Assembly (NCBI RefSeq): GCF_004135205.1
Contig: NZ_CP035490.1
Coordinates: 3,117,501-3,181,500 of the forward strand
DNA: 64,000 nucleotides
Direction: 5' to 3'
From: Hahella sp. KA22
GTDB taxonomy: Bacteria > Pseudomonadota > Gammaproteobacteria > Pseudomonadales > Oleiphilaceae
A program made the position numbers and the translations under genes. The stretch's first letter is position 1. The number at the start of each line of letters is the position of its first letter. Shown here in pieces: positions 1 to 8,621 of this stretch. The notes beneath the pieces are model-generated. The model was not told the DNA's origin. It saw nothing but the letters and a program-made list of their open reading frames with translations, and did not search any database.

Positions 1-289
1 CTACCATGAGCGCATCGCCGAGATCAAAATGCATCACCATCGGCAGTTGCAAAAACTCCTGAGCGGTTGCGGCGAACCGACCACTGTTTATGAAGCCGTA
101 GGCATGTTGTTCAACACGGAGCTGCCGCCTCACCAGTATATGTTCGCGCTGGGAGAAACCGCCGCGCACCTGCGTTATCTTGAAAGCATCGGTTTGATGC
201 ATCGCGAGGGTGAGAAAACCTGGTCTTTCAAATCCATCTCCCAAGCGGACCAGCAGAGGGAGGAAACCGCCTGCGCGTCTTCGGTGTAA
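1..289 (+). CDS. MBL-fold metallo-hydrolase, C-terminal end (partial)
   Basis: The reading frame is open from the first base of the window, so this is the end of a gene that starts outside it. About 95 residues are visible. The sequence is a small winged-helix-like tail with the pattern FALGETAAHLRYLESIGL, which is typical of the C-terminus of LACTB2-type metallo-beta-lactamase-fold hydrolases. The zinc-binding HxHxDH region would lie upstream and is not visible, so the call rests on the tail alone. The stop codon lies 25 bases before the GTG start of the next gene, which suggests an operon. Confidence 0.6.
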   Translation, partial: YHERIAEIKMHHHRQLQKLLSGCGEPTTVYEAVGMLFNTELPPHQYMFALGETAAHLRYLESIGLMHREGEKTWSFKSISQADQQREETACASSV

Positions 290-314
290 GGCCATGACGG
301 AGAGGAGCGGCGGG

Positions 315-1331
315 GTGTTCAAGATCAGGAAAGTCCTGGTGTCTGGCGCAACGGGATTCGCCGGGAGCCATATTCTGGAAGCGTTGAGCAGAGTGCCAGG
401 AATCCGGCCTATCGCCGCCTGCCGTCATCCCGGCGCGCTGCCTGTAGAAGTATGCTGCGAAGTGCGCGAGGGCGATTTGCGCGACGCCAATTACATCAAG
501 GATGTGTGCCGCGGCGTGGATGTGGTGATTCACGCTGCGGCCTGGACGTCTCTATACGGGCATCGCGAAAGTTCGCAACGCCTGTATTTTCAACCGACCT
601 TGGGATTGATCGAGGCGGCGCGGCAGGCGGGGGTGAAAGTCTTCATTAACACCAGCACCGCTTCCGCCGCCGCGCCGGAGCGTTCCTCCGACCCCTATAG
701 TCCAGGCGTCGAGCCTCCTTATTGGCCGCATCTGTGCAATCTGGTGCGCATCGAAAATATCCTGCGCGGATACGCCCGCGATTGGTTCAAGGTCATTAAC
801 CTGCGCATGGGAATTTATGTTGGGCGACGCTATCGCGTAGGTTTTCTGCCGATACTGCTGCCGCGCCTGAAAACACGACTGATTCCCTGGATTCGCGGCG
901 GTAAAACCAGCCTGCCTCTGATCGACGGTCGCGATATCGGTCAGGCGTTTTCCCTGGCTGCGCAATGGACGCCGGGAGAAAATTTCGCCGCCTTCAATAT
1001 TGTCGGTTCGGGCCCACCGAGTGTGCGTGAGGTGATCGAATACATCGCCGACCGGCATCAGATTCCCAAACCCTGTTACAGCGTGCCGTTTCCCGTCGCC
1101 TATGGCGTGGGCGAACTGATGGAGCTGATTGATCCGTTAATGCCTTTTGATCCCCTGGTCACGCGCAGTCTGATCCACTTGCTGGAGGAGACCGGCGCCG
1201 ACAACAGCCGCGCCACCGCTGTGTTGGGTTATCAGCCACAGATCGACTGGCGACGCTCCATTGACGAACAAATTGAAGAAATATGCCGCCAGAATACCCT
1301 GGCGCCTATGCATAATTTGTTAGAGACCTGA
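315..1331 (+). CDS. NAD(P)-dependent epimerase/dehydratase-like protein with degenerate active site
   Basis: This is an extended short-chain dehydrogenase (SDR) fold protein of about 338 residues. The Rossmann nucleotide motif GATGFAGSH lies near residues 10-18, followed by DLRD and HAAA motifs typical of nucleoside-sugar epimerases and 3-beta-HSD-like enzymes. I choose the GTG at 315 because AGGAG lies seven bases upstream. The ATG at 294 is in frame but badly spaced from its AAGG. The catalytic YxxxK motif expected after the STAS segment is not recognisable: the stretch PHLCNLVRIEN occupies that place. The protein may therefore bind NAD(P) without normal dehydrogenase chemistry, or use other residues. 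The substrate is unknown. Confidence 0.75.
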   Translation: MFKIRKVLVSGATGFAGSHILEALSRVPGIRPIAACRHPGALPVEVCCEVREGDLRDANYIKDVCRGVDVVIHAAAWTSLYGHRESSQRLYFQPTLGLIEAARQAGVKVFINTSTASAAAPERSSDPYSPGVEPPYWPHLCNLVRIENILRGYARDWFKVINLRMGIYVGRRYRVGFLPILLPRLKTRLIPWIRGGKTSLPLIDGRDIGQAFSLAAQWTPGENFAAFNIVGSGPPSVREVIEYIADRHQIPKPCYSVPFPVAYGVGELMELIDPLMPFDPLVTRSLIHLLEETGADNSRATAVLGYQPQIDWRRSIDEQIEEICRQNTLAPMHNLLET

Positions 1332-1400
1332 GAGTCTGTTTAAATTGCGGACTTTATTGGTACGTTCTGCGCAGCCTGCGCCGCGCCGTGGATATGGGAA

Positions 1401-1751
1401 ATGGATCGCATAATGGAATCTCTTTTGTCCTTCATCAACAATTCTGTCTTATCGCTGGTCTATAGTGTTCTGGATCTGCCTCGCGAAATCACCGCTCGCA
1501 ATGTTGCGGAGCGCCATCAGCGCAACTTGAGCGCGCTGGAAGCAGCGCTGAAGGAAGGTGGTCAAGCCAGTTCGACCATTATTTCCGATGGCGTGCGCAG
1601 GCAGGCGGTTCTTGACTATGATGGGGAATTCAGGGCGACCCTCACGGGGGAAGAAAAGGAGTCGACAACGATGGGGTTTCAAACCATCGACGCGCTGGAT
1701 GAATACTTAACAAACTCAACGCCTTTCAGGGCGCGTGACTTTATTGCGTAA
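1401..1751 (+). CDS. hypothetical protein, 116 aa
   Basis: I do not recognise this protein. Its N-terminus (residues 1-25) is moderately hydrophobic without a clear cleavage site. A charged helical middle follows (residues 30-55, with ARNVAERHQRNLSALEAAL). Residues 60-100 look beta-rich and end in a DALDEYL segment. An alternative ATG at 1413 would remove four residues. Neither start has a strong ribosome binding site. The gene stands between the epimerase-like gene and another unknown gene on the same strand, so the three may be co-transcribed. Codon use resembles the neighbours. Confidence 0.5.
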   Translation: MDRIMESLLSFINNSVLSLVYSVLDLPREITARNVAERHQRNLSALEAALKEGGQASSTIISDGVRRQAVLDYDGEFRATLTGEEKESTTMGFQTIDALDEYLTNSTPFRARDFIA

Positions 1752-1789
1752 CACCATGCTTAAAATAAAAAAGACGGAAAGGATTCATT

Positions 1790-2143
1790 ATGAATAAAGA
1801 CATCTGGTTGATTTATCACAAATCCTCACTCAGCCCCCGTTCGTCCATCAATATGGACGGCTCCGATTACATGGTGGGCGTCAGCGCTGTTCCCGCCAGA
1901 GAAATGATGGAAGCGATTGAGCTGTTCAAAGAGCATCTGCGGGAAGACTACATGGCCCCCATGGAGTTGTGGAAGTGCGTGAAATGGGGCTCCGGCGATT
2001 ATGGTCTGGAAAGTGAAATCGGCGCGGATATCGAAGAATCCGTCACCCTTGCTCAGGCCAGCAACACCACTATCACCACCGGTATTTCCTCCGAATTTCT
2101 CGCTGATCTTGAAGAAGAACTCGTTGCGGTGAAGCCTGGGTGA
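1790..2143 (+). CDS. hypothetical protein, 117 aa
   Basis: The ATG follows AAAGGA with a six-base spacer, so translation is well supported. The protein is soluble-looking, with no signal peptide or membrane segment. It has a beta-type N-terminus (MNKDIWLIYHKSS), an amphipathic acidic middle (MMEAIELFKEHLRED), and a segment with LWKCVKW followed by an acidic patch. I do not recognise the family and assign no function. It lies 38 bases after the previous unknown gene. Both are small and on the same strand, which suggests a shared transcript. Confidence 0.55.
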   Translation: MNKDIWLIYHKSSLSPRSSINMDGSDYMVGVSAVPAREMMEAIELFKEHLREDYMAPMELWKCVKWGSGDYGLESEIGADIEESVTLAQASNTTITTGISSEFLADLEEELVAVKPG

Positions 2144-2404
2144 CGCAAAAGTAAGACGGCAAGACGCGTTGTTCAAAATCCGTCTTCTACAGAGACCAAA
2201 CGCGCAAGCCCTTACTGAGTAACGTAAATTTAAGGGGCGGCGAAACGGGCGCATTTGTTCAAGTGCGTGCGTTTTGTTGTGCGTGTCTATCCGCCAGTCA
2301 TTCAGGTGACGTAGTCTGGTGGTCTGAATCTATCTCTATTTAAACTAGAACACCCCGACCCGCATCGTTATAATCGCCGGCTTTTTTCCAAAAAGGGGCC
2401 AGTT

Positions 2405-3784
2405 ATGTTCGCCGGTTTTGATTATGGGACCTCCAATTGCGCGCTGGGCGTGATTCGTCGCGGAGAAGAGGCGTCATCGGAGGTGAAGTTGCTGGGCCTG
2501 GATCGGGACTCGGTGTTGCTGCCTTCCAATCTTTATGCTCTGGATCGCAGTCTGGTATGTGAATACGTGGCCGGGCGCATTGCTGATCCAGACGCCCGTG
2601 AATCTTATCTCGCCTCCCGACCCAACGCAGCCGGACAGGCGCAACGGGCCCGCCGCGAGCTGAGCATCGGCTCCGACGAACAAGTGTTGTGTGTCGGCCG
2701 GCAGGCGGTGGATCTGCACATCGAAGCGCCGGATGAAGGCTTTTATATCAAGTCTCCCAAATCTTTCCTTGGCTCTGGCGGTCTGAGTCGGCCGCAACTC
2801 GACTTCATTGAAGATGTGGTCACCGCCATGATGATATGGGCGAAATCCCAAGCGGAGGCGAGCGCGGGAGCGGAGCTGTCGCAAGCGGTGATCGGTCGCC
2901 CGGTGAATTATCAGGGCGCGGACAGCGACGCGGCGAACCGGCAGGCCATGGAGATCATGACCTCCGCGGCGCAGCGGGCGGGATTCAAAGACTTTGAGTT
3001 CATGTACGAGCCTCTTGCTGCGGGCGTTAACTTCGAAAGCCGTATGCAGCAGGATCAGGTATTGCTGGTTGTCGATATCGGCGGCGGCACCACCGACTGC
3101 TCCATGGTGAGAATGGGGCCGTCGCACCGCAATAACGACAATCGCAGCGATGACTTTCTGGCGCACTGCGGCCAGCGCACCGGCGGTAATGATCTGGACA
3201 TCTATCTGACCTATAAAGGCCTGATGCCGTTGTTTGGTCTGGGAACCGATAAGAAATCCGGCCTCACGATGCCCACACAGCCGTTTTGGAGCGCCATCGA
3301 AATCAACAATGTGCGCACTCAGGCGGAATTCAGCGCCTGGCAGACCCGTGATGACATCGCACAGCTATGCCGCGACGCCAAACGCCCAGAGTTGTTGAAC
3401 CGTCTGTTGCTGCTGCAGGAAGGACGTAAGAGCTATCAGTTGGTGCGCAGCGGAGAGCAGGCCAAGATTGAACTGTCGGACGTTGACGCCCATGAGGTGA
3501 ATCTCGACTACATCGAAAAAGGCCTCAGCCAGCCTTTGGACCGCGCGATGTTGGGCGAAGCGATTCAAAATCCGCTCAACCGGATTATCGACATCGTGCG
3601 CGAGGCGCTGAAGCTGGCGCAGTGTCGCCCGGATCTGGTGTACCTCACCGGCGGCAGCGGCAAATCCCCGGTTATCCGCGCCGCGCTTGAACAGGAACTG
3701 GGCGAGATTCCCGTCGTAGACGGCGACTTTTTCGGCAGCGTCGCGGCGGGCCTGACCCAATGGGCCGCCAAAATCTACCGATAA
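2405..3784 (+). CDS. yegD: Hsp70-family putative chaperone YegD
   Basis: This is a 459-residue actin/Hsp70-fold ATPase. The phosphate-1 motif DYGTSN lies at residues 6-11 and the phosphate-2 motif VDIGGGTTD near residues 222-230. An adenosine-type LTGGSGKSP motif lies near residue 418. As in E. coli YegD, it ends after the nucleotide-binding domain and lacks the DnaK substrate-binding and lid domains. It should be cytoplasmic. Its client is not known, even in E. coli. The ATG follows AAGGGG with a six-base spacer. No DnaJ or GrpE gene lies nearby. Confidence in family membership is high and in function low. Confidence 0.9.
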   Translation: MFAGFDYGTSNCALGVIRRGEEASSEVKLLGLDRDSVLLPSNLYALDRSLVCEYVAGRIADPDARESYLASRPNAAGQAQRARRELSIGSDEQVLCVGRQAVDLHIEAPDEGFYIKSPKSFLGSGGLSRPQLDFIEDVVTAMMIWAKSQAEASAGAELSQAVIGRPVNYQGADSDAANRQAMEIMTSAAQRAGFKDFEFMYEPLAAGVNFESRMQQDQVLLVVDIGGGTTDCSMVRMGPSHRNNDNRSDDFLAHCGQRTGGNDLDIYLTYKGLMPLFGLGTDKKSGLTMPTQPFWSAIEINNVRTQAEFSAWQTRDDIAQLCRDAKRPELLNRLLLLQEGRKSYQLVRSGEQAKIELSDVDAHEVNLDYIEKGLSQPLDRAMLGEAIQNPLNRIIDIVREALKLAQCRPDLVYLTGGSGKSPVIRAALEQELGEIPVVDGDFFGSVAAGLTQWAAKIYR

Positions 3785-3845
3785 CAGGCTGCCGATAAAG
3801 GTACGGATGAAGTTACGGATAAAGGCCGAAAAGTAAGGAAATAAA

Positions 3846-4376
3846 ATGGAGCGAGTGATCAAGAAACTAACGTTAGGATTGTTTGGGTTTTGGTTACTTG
3901 CTTTGATGGTCGCACTGATTACCTTGCGTAATTGTCCTGGCGCAATCGAGTGCAGTCAGCATGACGATCGCATCCTGTTGACGTCTTTGCAAAGCGCGCT
4001 GCGTTTGTATCAGCTCGACCACAACGCACTGCCTACAAGAGAGCAGGGATTACAGGCATTGAACAGCGGTTACCTCACCACAGTTCCTAAAGACGCCTAC
4101 GGGCAAGAGTTCCGGTATTCTCCCGAACCCTGGCATGGGGTGGAAATGACGCTGTACTCCATCGGTCCCAATGGCGTCGATGAAAAAGGTGAGGGCGACG
4201 ATATCGTGAACTGGGACAAAGCCTATTCCTGCGGTATCTTCAATCCCTGTCCTACCTTCTGTGAGCGCGCCCAAAATTGGGCGATTAAAGCCGGAATTTT
4301 CTTGCTTCCCATCATCTGTCTGGCGGGACTGATATGGCTGACGATCTTTGTAAGAAACAAGGGGCAGGGGAGCTGA
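3846..4376 (+). CDS. membrane-anchored GspG-like (type II secretion major pseudopilin fold) protein
   Basis: The 176-residue protein has a hydrophobic segment at about residues 9-27. A soluble domain follows at 45-125 and matches the GspG C-terminal core: a helix reading LQSALRLYQLDHNALPTREQGLQAL, then VPKDAYGQEFRY, YSIGPNG and GEGDDI. The last is the calcium-loop region of GspG. There is no prepilin peptidase site (no GFTLIE-like box), and a second transmembrane segment lies at about 147-169. A Cys-rich linker, SCGIFNPCPTFC, precedes it. True pseudopilins have neither feature. AAGGAA precedes the ATG. I infer a periplasmic domain held by two membrane anchors, possibly a repurposed pilin fold. 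Confidence 0.7.
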   Translation: MERVIKKLTLGLFGFWLLALMVALITLRNCPGAIECSQHDDRILLTSLQSALRLYQLDHNALPTREQGLQALNSGYLTTVPKDAYGQEFRYSPEPWHGVEMTLYSIGPNGVDEKGEGDDIVNWDKAYSCGIFNPCPTFCERAQNWAIKAGIFLLPIICLAGLIWLTIFVRNKGQGS

Positions 4377-4576
4377 GAGAGATTGGAGGGGCGCTGGGGT
4401 TGAAAAGCGAAAGGTGGATGACTGGGAAAAGTTATTTCAACAATGTTCAATTTACGGGGGAGAAATTTCCAAACACCCGCTTTTTAACTAGAGTCGCGCT
4501 GCTAAAACTGGCGGGCGCTTGGCTCATTTTGGGCTATCTTCCTGTGATAGTTCGTCATCCTTGCATTCCCTTTATT

Positions 4577-4771
4577 CTATTCCGCTTCTACCTGCATATA
4601 GTCTATATAAGCGTTGAGTCCATCCTCTGCTTCTTGCTGCGAGGCATAGGGACCGATGGGAATTTGTTCGCGGGTCAGGTAAAACCACTCGCCGTTTTCG
4701 ATATAAAAACGATCTGAGCGATCGTAGCTGGGACGCTGGAGAGCGTCGTCGGTGCGTGTCATTTGGTTCAT
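4577..4771 (-). CDS. DUF6316-type small protein, 64 aa
   Basis: This short soluble protein has the pattern RSDRFYIENGEWFYLTRE followed by GPYASQQEAEDGL, which I recognise as the DUF6316 group of small gammaproteobacterial proteins. Their function is unknown. GGAG lies six bases upstream of the ATG on the minus strand. An in-frame longer start exists but lacks such a site. It is a single gene downstream of the solute-binding protein gene, separated from it by a terminator-like hairpin at 4843-4864. Confidence 0.7.
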   Translation of the reverse strand: MNQMTRTDDALQRPSYDRSDRFYIENGEWFYLTREQIPIGPYASQQEAEDGLNAYIDYMQVEAE

Positions 4772-4842
4772 GTCTACTCCATAAGAAACTGCTGTTAGAA
4801 CCTGGGAGGCGAAAAATTATACACACTTACACTTTGTTACAA

Positions 4843-4864
4843 AAGGGCGAAATGTCTCGCCCTT
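4843..4864 (-). terminator. hairpin terminator after the solute-binding protein gene
   Basis: An eight-base stem (AAGGGCGA/TCGCCCTT) with a six-base loop is followed on the minus strand by TTTTG. It lies 170 bases beyond the stop of the binding-protein gene and before the DUF6316 gene. Confidence 0.55.
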
Positions 4865-5033
4865 CTAAGACTTTCAGCGAATACCCCTATTTTTGACTAG
4901 GGTACTCCCCAGGGTTTGAGCCATTTTTGGGGGCTCCAGTATGGCGTCAGTCGATTAACTTGAGAGGCCTCTTTGAACTCTCAGTATTCGACCGACGCTC
5001 CGGTCGTTGTGACCTCTTTTGTTGCTGGCGATA

Positions 5034-6809
5034 TCAGCGGACGCGGCCGTTCTTCCAAGCCTTCAACAGCTCGTCGTAAGACGCCGTAACGCCCTTGGGT
5101 TTTTCATTGGATAGTTTGGGCTTGGGCGCGCCGGGTTGGCGCAGCCAGTAGTCTGCGCCCTTGACCTCACTGGCGTCCGCGATTTTGGGCGCGCAGGATT
5201 GCAGCTCCATATTTCTCTGAATCACCGCCATCGCCCGATCTTGCCTTTCCGCCAGGGTGTCCAGCGCCTGCTGCGGCGTTTTCTTGCCAGTGATGGCGTC
5301 CGCCAGCGTCGGCCACCAGTAACGTGACAGCTTCGGATAATCCGGCACGTTGACGCCGGTGGGCGTCCAGGCTTTGCGGGCGGGACTCAAGTAGAACTCC
5401 ACCAGTCCGCCCAGTTTAGGCGCGGCTTTTTGCATGGCGGCGGATCTCAAGTCGGATTCGCGAATCGGCGTCAGGCCCACCAGGGTTTTCTTCAATGAGA
5501 CGGTTTTAGCGACGGTGAACTGCGCATACAGCCAGACTGCTTTTTGCCGGGTTGGGCTCATGTTTTTGGGAATGGTCCAGGAACCGGCGTCCTGATAACC
5601 CAGTTTCATCCCCTCCTGCCAATAGGCGCCGTGAGGCGAGGGCGCCATACGCCATTTTGGCGTGCCATCGCTGTTCACCACTGGCAACCCAGGCTTGGTC
5701 ATGTTGGAGGTGAAGGCGGTGTACCAGAAAATCTGCTGGGCGATGTGGCCTTGCGCGGGAACAGAACCCGCTTCACTGAAATCCATTTTGATGGCTTCCG
5801 GCGGCGCGTACTTCTTCAGCCAGTCGATATATTTCTCCAGTGAGTACACGGCGGCAGGACTGTTAGTCGCGCCGCCGCGATCCATACTGGAGCCTACCGG
5901 ATGGCAACCTTCGATGCGGATGCCCCATTCATCCACGGGCTTACCGTTGGGCAGGCCTGGGTCTCCCGCGCCGGCCATGGAAAACCAGGCGTCGGTGAAA
6001 CGCCAACCCAAAGACGGATCGCGCTTGCCGTAATCCATGTGTCCGTAAACCCGCTCGCCATCGATGTGTTTGACCTTGTTGGTGAAGAAGTCGGCGATGT
6101 CCTCATAGGCGGACCAGTTGATCGGCACCCCGAGTTCGTAGCCGTAAATCTCTTTGAACTTTTTCTTCAGGTCAGGGCGTTGGAACCAGTCGTAGCGAAA
6201 CCAGTAAAGATTGGCGAACTGTTGATCGGGAAGCTGATAGATCTTGCCGTCGAGCCCGGTCACGAAGCTGACTCCGATAAAGTCGTTGATGTCCAGAGTG
6301 GGTAAGGTGACGTCTTTGCCTTCCCCTTGCATGAAATCGCTCAGAGCCAGAATGCGCCCGGAGCGGGAGTGATTGCCGATCAGGTCGGAGTCGCTGATGA
6401 AGGCGTCATAACGGTGTTGGTCGCCAATGAACTGCACCCAAAGGCGGTCAATGACTGTGCCTTCCGGCTGCAATTCATGGTTGATCTTAATCCCGGTTAG
6501 TTCGTTGAACGCCTTCGCCAACACCTGGGATTCATATTCGTGGGTTTTAATGGTTTCCGACAGTACGTTCAGTTCGAGTCCCTGATAAGGCGCAGCGGTG
6601 TGGATAAACCAGGCCAGCTCTTCGATTTGTTGATCCCGGCTGATGGAGGAGTCCTTGAACTCGCTGTCCACCCATTTTTCCACCTGCGCGCGTTTTTGCG
6701 GCGTCAGCCTGTCGGCGTAGGGGCCGGCGGTTGCGTCGGCGGCATGCAGCGCCGCGGCAAGAGTGAGAGAAAGCATAGAGACGCTGAAAGTGTTTTTTAT
6801 TGTGATCAT
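5034..6809 (-). CDS. extracellular solute-binding protein, glycerol ABC transporter (GlpV-like) type
   Basis: This is a 591-residue periplasmic binding protein (SBP family 1) with an N-terminal signal peptide of about 25 residues ending in an AxA-type site. It carries long stretches that I associate with the large glycerol/sugar binding proteins of the GlpV type: LSETIKTHEYES near residue 80, QLPDQQFANLYWFRYDWFQR near 190, GMRMTD-like GWRFTDAWFSMAGAG near 265, and a C-terminal FYLSPARKAW. These proteins feed GlpSTPQ-type permease/ATPase complexes. No permease or ATPase gene is adjacent, so it is an orphan here. The upstream region to 7127 is AT-rich and shared with the divergent SulP gene. 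The substrate, glycerol or a related polyol, is inference. Confidence 0.8.
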   Translation of the reverse strand: MITIKNTFSVSMLSLTLAAALHAADATAGPYADRLTPQKRAQVEKWVDSEFKDSSISRDQQIEELAWFIHTAAPYQGLELNVLSETIKTHEYESQVLAKAFNELTGIKINHELQPEGTVIDRLWVQFIGDQHRYDAFISDSDLIGNHSRSGRILALSDFMQGEGKDVTLPTLDINDFIGVSFVTGLDGKIYQLPDQQFANLYWFRYDWFQRPDLKKKFKEIYGYELGVPINWSAYEDIADFFTNKVKHIDGERVYGHMDYGKRDPSLGWRFTDAWFSMAGAGDPGLPNGKPVDEWGIRIEGCHPVGSSMDRGGATNSPAAVYSLEKYIDWLKKYAPPEAIKMDFSEAGSVPAQGHIAQQIFWYTAFTSNMTKPGLPVVNSDGTPKWRMAPSPHGAYWQEGMKLGYQDAGSWTIPKNMSPTRQKAVWLYAQFTVAKTVSLKKTLVGLTPIRESDLRSAAMQKAAPKLGGLVEFYLSPARKAWTPTGVNVPDYPKLSRYWWPTLADAITGKKTPQQALDTLAERQDRAMAVIQRNMELQSCAPKIADASEVKGADYWLRQPGAPKPKLSNEKPKGVTASYDELLKAWKNGRVR

Positions 6810-7127
6810 AACTACTCAACCTGTCTTCGTATTTGTTCGTTTTTATTTGAGAAAGGAAAGCGATACAGTCGGCATTCGAAATATGACGCCAATTGTAATG
6901 GATAAAATTTAACCACAAAATGCCGTAATTTAAATGGCTGGCGCTGAATTATTTGTAATTATTCGTATGTGAATAGGCTAAGTGGGTGCGATGAATGAAT
7001 TTTCTAAAACGAAAAATTTGGAAAAATGGCGTTTTTGTGCGCAATGTGTATAATCCAACGCCCCTTTTTTATCGGTCTCGCCTTGCTGGTGAAGGCCGCT
7101 CCGCTTCTGATCGTTCGTGGAACAAAT
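6810..7127. other. divergent intergenic region with SulP promoter
   Basis: This 318-base AT-rich region lies between the divergent binding-protein and SulP genes. It contains a perfect TATAAT at 7049-7054, listed separately. I see no convincing operator or small gene in it. The palindrome-like stretch near 6944-6968 (AATTATTTGTAATTATTCG) is simple AT-rich sequence. Confidence 0.5.
7049..7054 (+). promoter_or_regulatory. -10 element TATAAT upstream of the SulP gene
   Basis: This is a perfect sigma-70 -10 hexamer, but no good -35 box lies 16-18 bases upstream, so an activator may be needed. Transcription would begin near 7061. That lies after the upstream in-frame ATG at 7026 and supports the ATG at 7128 as the SulP start. 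Confidence 0.45.
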
Positions 7128-8621
7128 ATGTTGTTACTTTCAAAAAAACATGACTGGCTGGGAAATGTGCGCGCCGACCTGCTGGCCGGACTGGTGGTTG
7201 CGCTGGCGCTGATTCCCGAAGCGATTGCATTTTCCATCATCGCTGGCGTTGATCCCAAAGTAGGGTTGTACGCGTCTTTCTGTATCGCCATGACTATCGC
7301 TATCGTCGGCGGCAGGCCCGGTATGATCTCAGCAGCCACCGGCGCCATGGCGCTGCTGATGGTGGATCTGGTGAAAGTTCATGGCTTGCAGTACCTGCTC
7401 GCAGCCACCTTGCTGACCGGCGTATTGCAGATACTGGCCGGCTATCTGAAACTCGGGCAGTTGATGAGCTTTGTCTCACGCTCGGTGGTGACAGGCTTCG
7501 TCAATGCGTTGGCGATTCTTATATTCGTATCGCAATTGCCGGAGCTGACTAATGTCACCTGGCACGTATACGCTATGACCGGGGCGGGACTGGCCATCAT
7601 TTATCTGTTCCCCCATGTGCCGGTGATTGGTAAAGCCCTGCCGTCGCCATTGGTCTGCATTCTGTCCATGACCGCGGTGGCGGTGCTATTTGATCTGGAC
7701 ATCCGTACGGTAGGCGATATGGGCAAACTGCCGGATACGCTGCCGATCTTTCTGTTCCCCGACGTACCCTTGAACTTTGAAACGCTGGCGATCATTTTCC
7801 CGTTTTCCGCGCCAATGGCGGTGGTGGGGCTATTGGAGTCTTTGATGACAGCGACCATCGTTGACGACCTGACCGACACAAAGAGCGACAGAAACCGTGA
7901 ATGTAAGGGGCAGGGCATCGCCAATATCGTCGCCGGACTGTTTGGCGGCATGGCTGGATGCGCCATGATCGGGCAGTCGGTGATCAACGTTAAATCCGGC
8001 GGCCGCGGCAGACTATCCACTTTCGTGGCGGGCTTTTTCTTACTGGCGATGATCGCTTTCCTGGGCCCCTGGTTGTCGCGTATTCCCATGGCGGCGTTGG
8101 TGGCGGTGATGATCATGGTGTCTATCGGCACTTTCAGCTGGGATTCCATTATTAATCTGAAGAAACATCCGCTTTCCACCAATATCGTGATGATTTCTAC
8201 CGTTGTGATGGTCATCGCGACGCATAACCTCGCCTACGGCGTTTTTCTCGGCGTGTTGCTGGCGGCCTTGTTCTTCGCTAATAAAGTCAGCCACTTCATG
8301 TATGTCGAGTCCGCCTTGAGCGAAGATGGCGCGCAGCGCACCTATCGTGTGGTGGGGCAGGTGTTCTTCAACTCTTCCGACAAATTCGTCGCCAACTTTG
8401 ATTTCAAGGAAGCCGTGGACAAAGTGGTCATCGACCTGCACCGCGCGCATTTCTGGGACATCTCCGCCGTTTCTGCGTTGGACAAAGTAGTGATAAAGTT
8501 CCGTCGGGAAGGGGCGGATGTCGAATTGATCGGCCTGAACGAAGCCAGCGAGACAATTGTTGACCGCTTCGGCGTGCACGATAAGCCCGAAGAGATCGAA
8601 AAAATCATGGGAGGTCATTAA
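7128..8621 (+). CDS. SulP (SLC26)-family inorganic anion transporter with STAS domain
   Basis: The 497-residue protein begins [24 protein letters not shown], the classic SulP opening. It has about 12 predicted membrane segments, then a cytoplasmic STAS domain from about residue 400 ([17 protein letters not shown]). SulP proteins carry sulfate, bicarbonate or dicarboxylates, and the substrate cannot be read from the sequence. I choose the ATG at 7128 because the family consensus begins there and because a TATAAT promoter element lies downstream of the earlier ATG at 7026. Its stop codon overlaps the next start (TAATG), so transporter and stress protein are translationally coupled. Confidence 0.88.
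   Translation: MLLLSKKHDWLGNVRADLLAGLVVALALIPEAIAFSIIAGVDPKVGLYASFCIAMTIAIVGGRPGMISAATGAMALLMVDLVKVHGLQYLLAATLLTGVLQILAGYLKLGQLMSFVSRSVVTGFVNALAILIFVSQLPELTNVTWHVYAMTGAGLAIIYLFPHVPVIGKALPSPLVCILSMTAVAVLFDLDIRTVGDMGKLPDTLPIFLFPDVPLNFETLAIIFPFSAPMAVVGLLESLMTATIVDDLTDTKSDRNRECKGQGIANIVAGLFGGMAGCAMIGQSVINVKSGGRGRLSTFVAGFFLLAMIAFLGPWLSRIPMAALVAVMIMVSIGTFSWDSIINLKKHPLSTNIVMISTVVMVIATHNLAYGVFLGVLLAALFFANKVSHFMYVESALSEDGAQRTYRVVGQVFFNSSDKFVANFDFKEAVDKVVIDLHRAHFWDISAVSALDKVVIKFRREGADVELIGLNEASETIVDRFGVHDKPEEIEKIMGGH

Noticed and set aside
4334-4717. Plus-strand frame overlapping the end of the GspG-like gene
   Set aside because: It has no ribosome binding site, no family, and is antisense to the DUF6316 gene.
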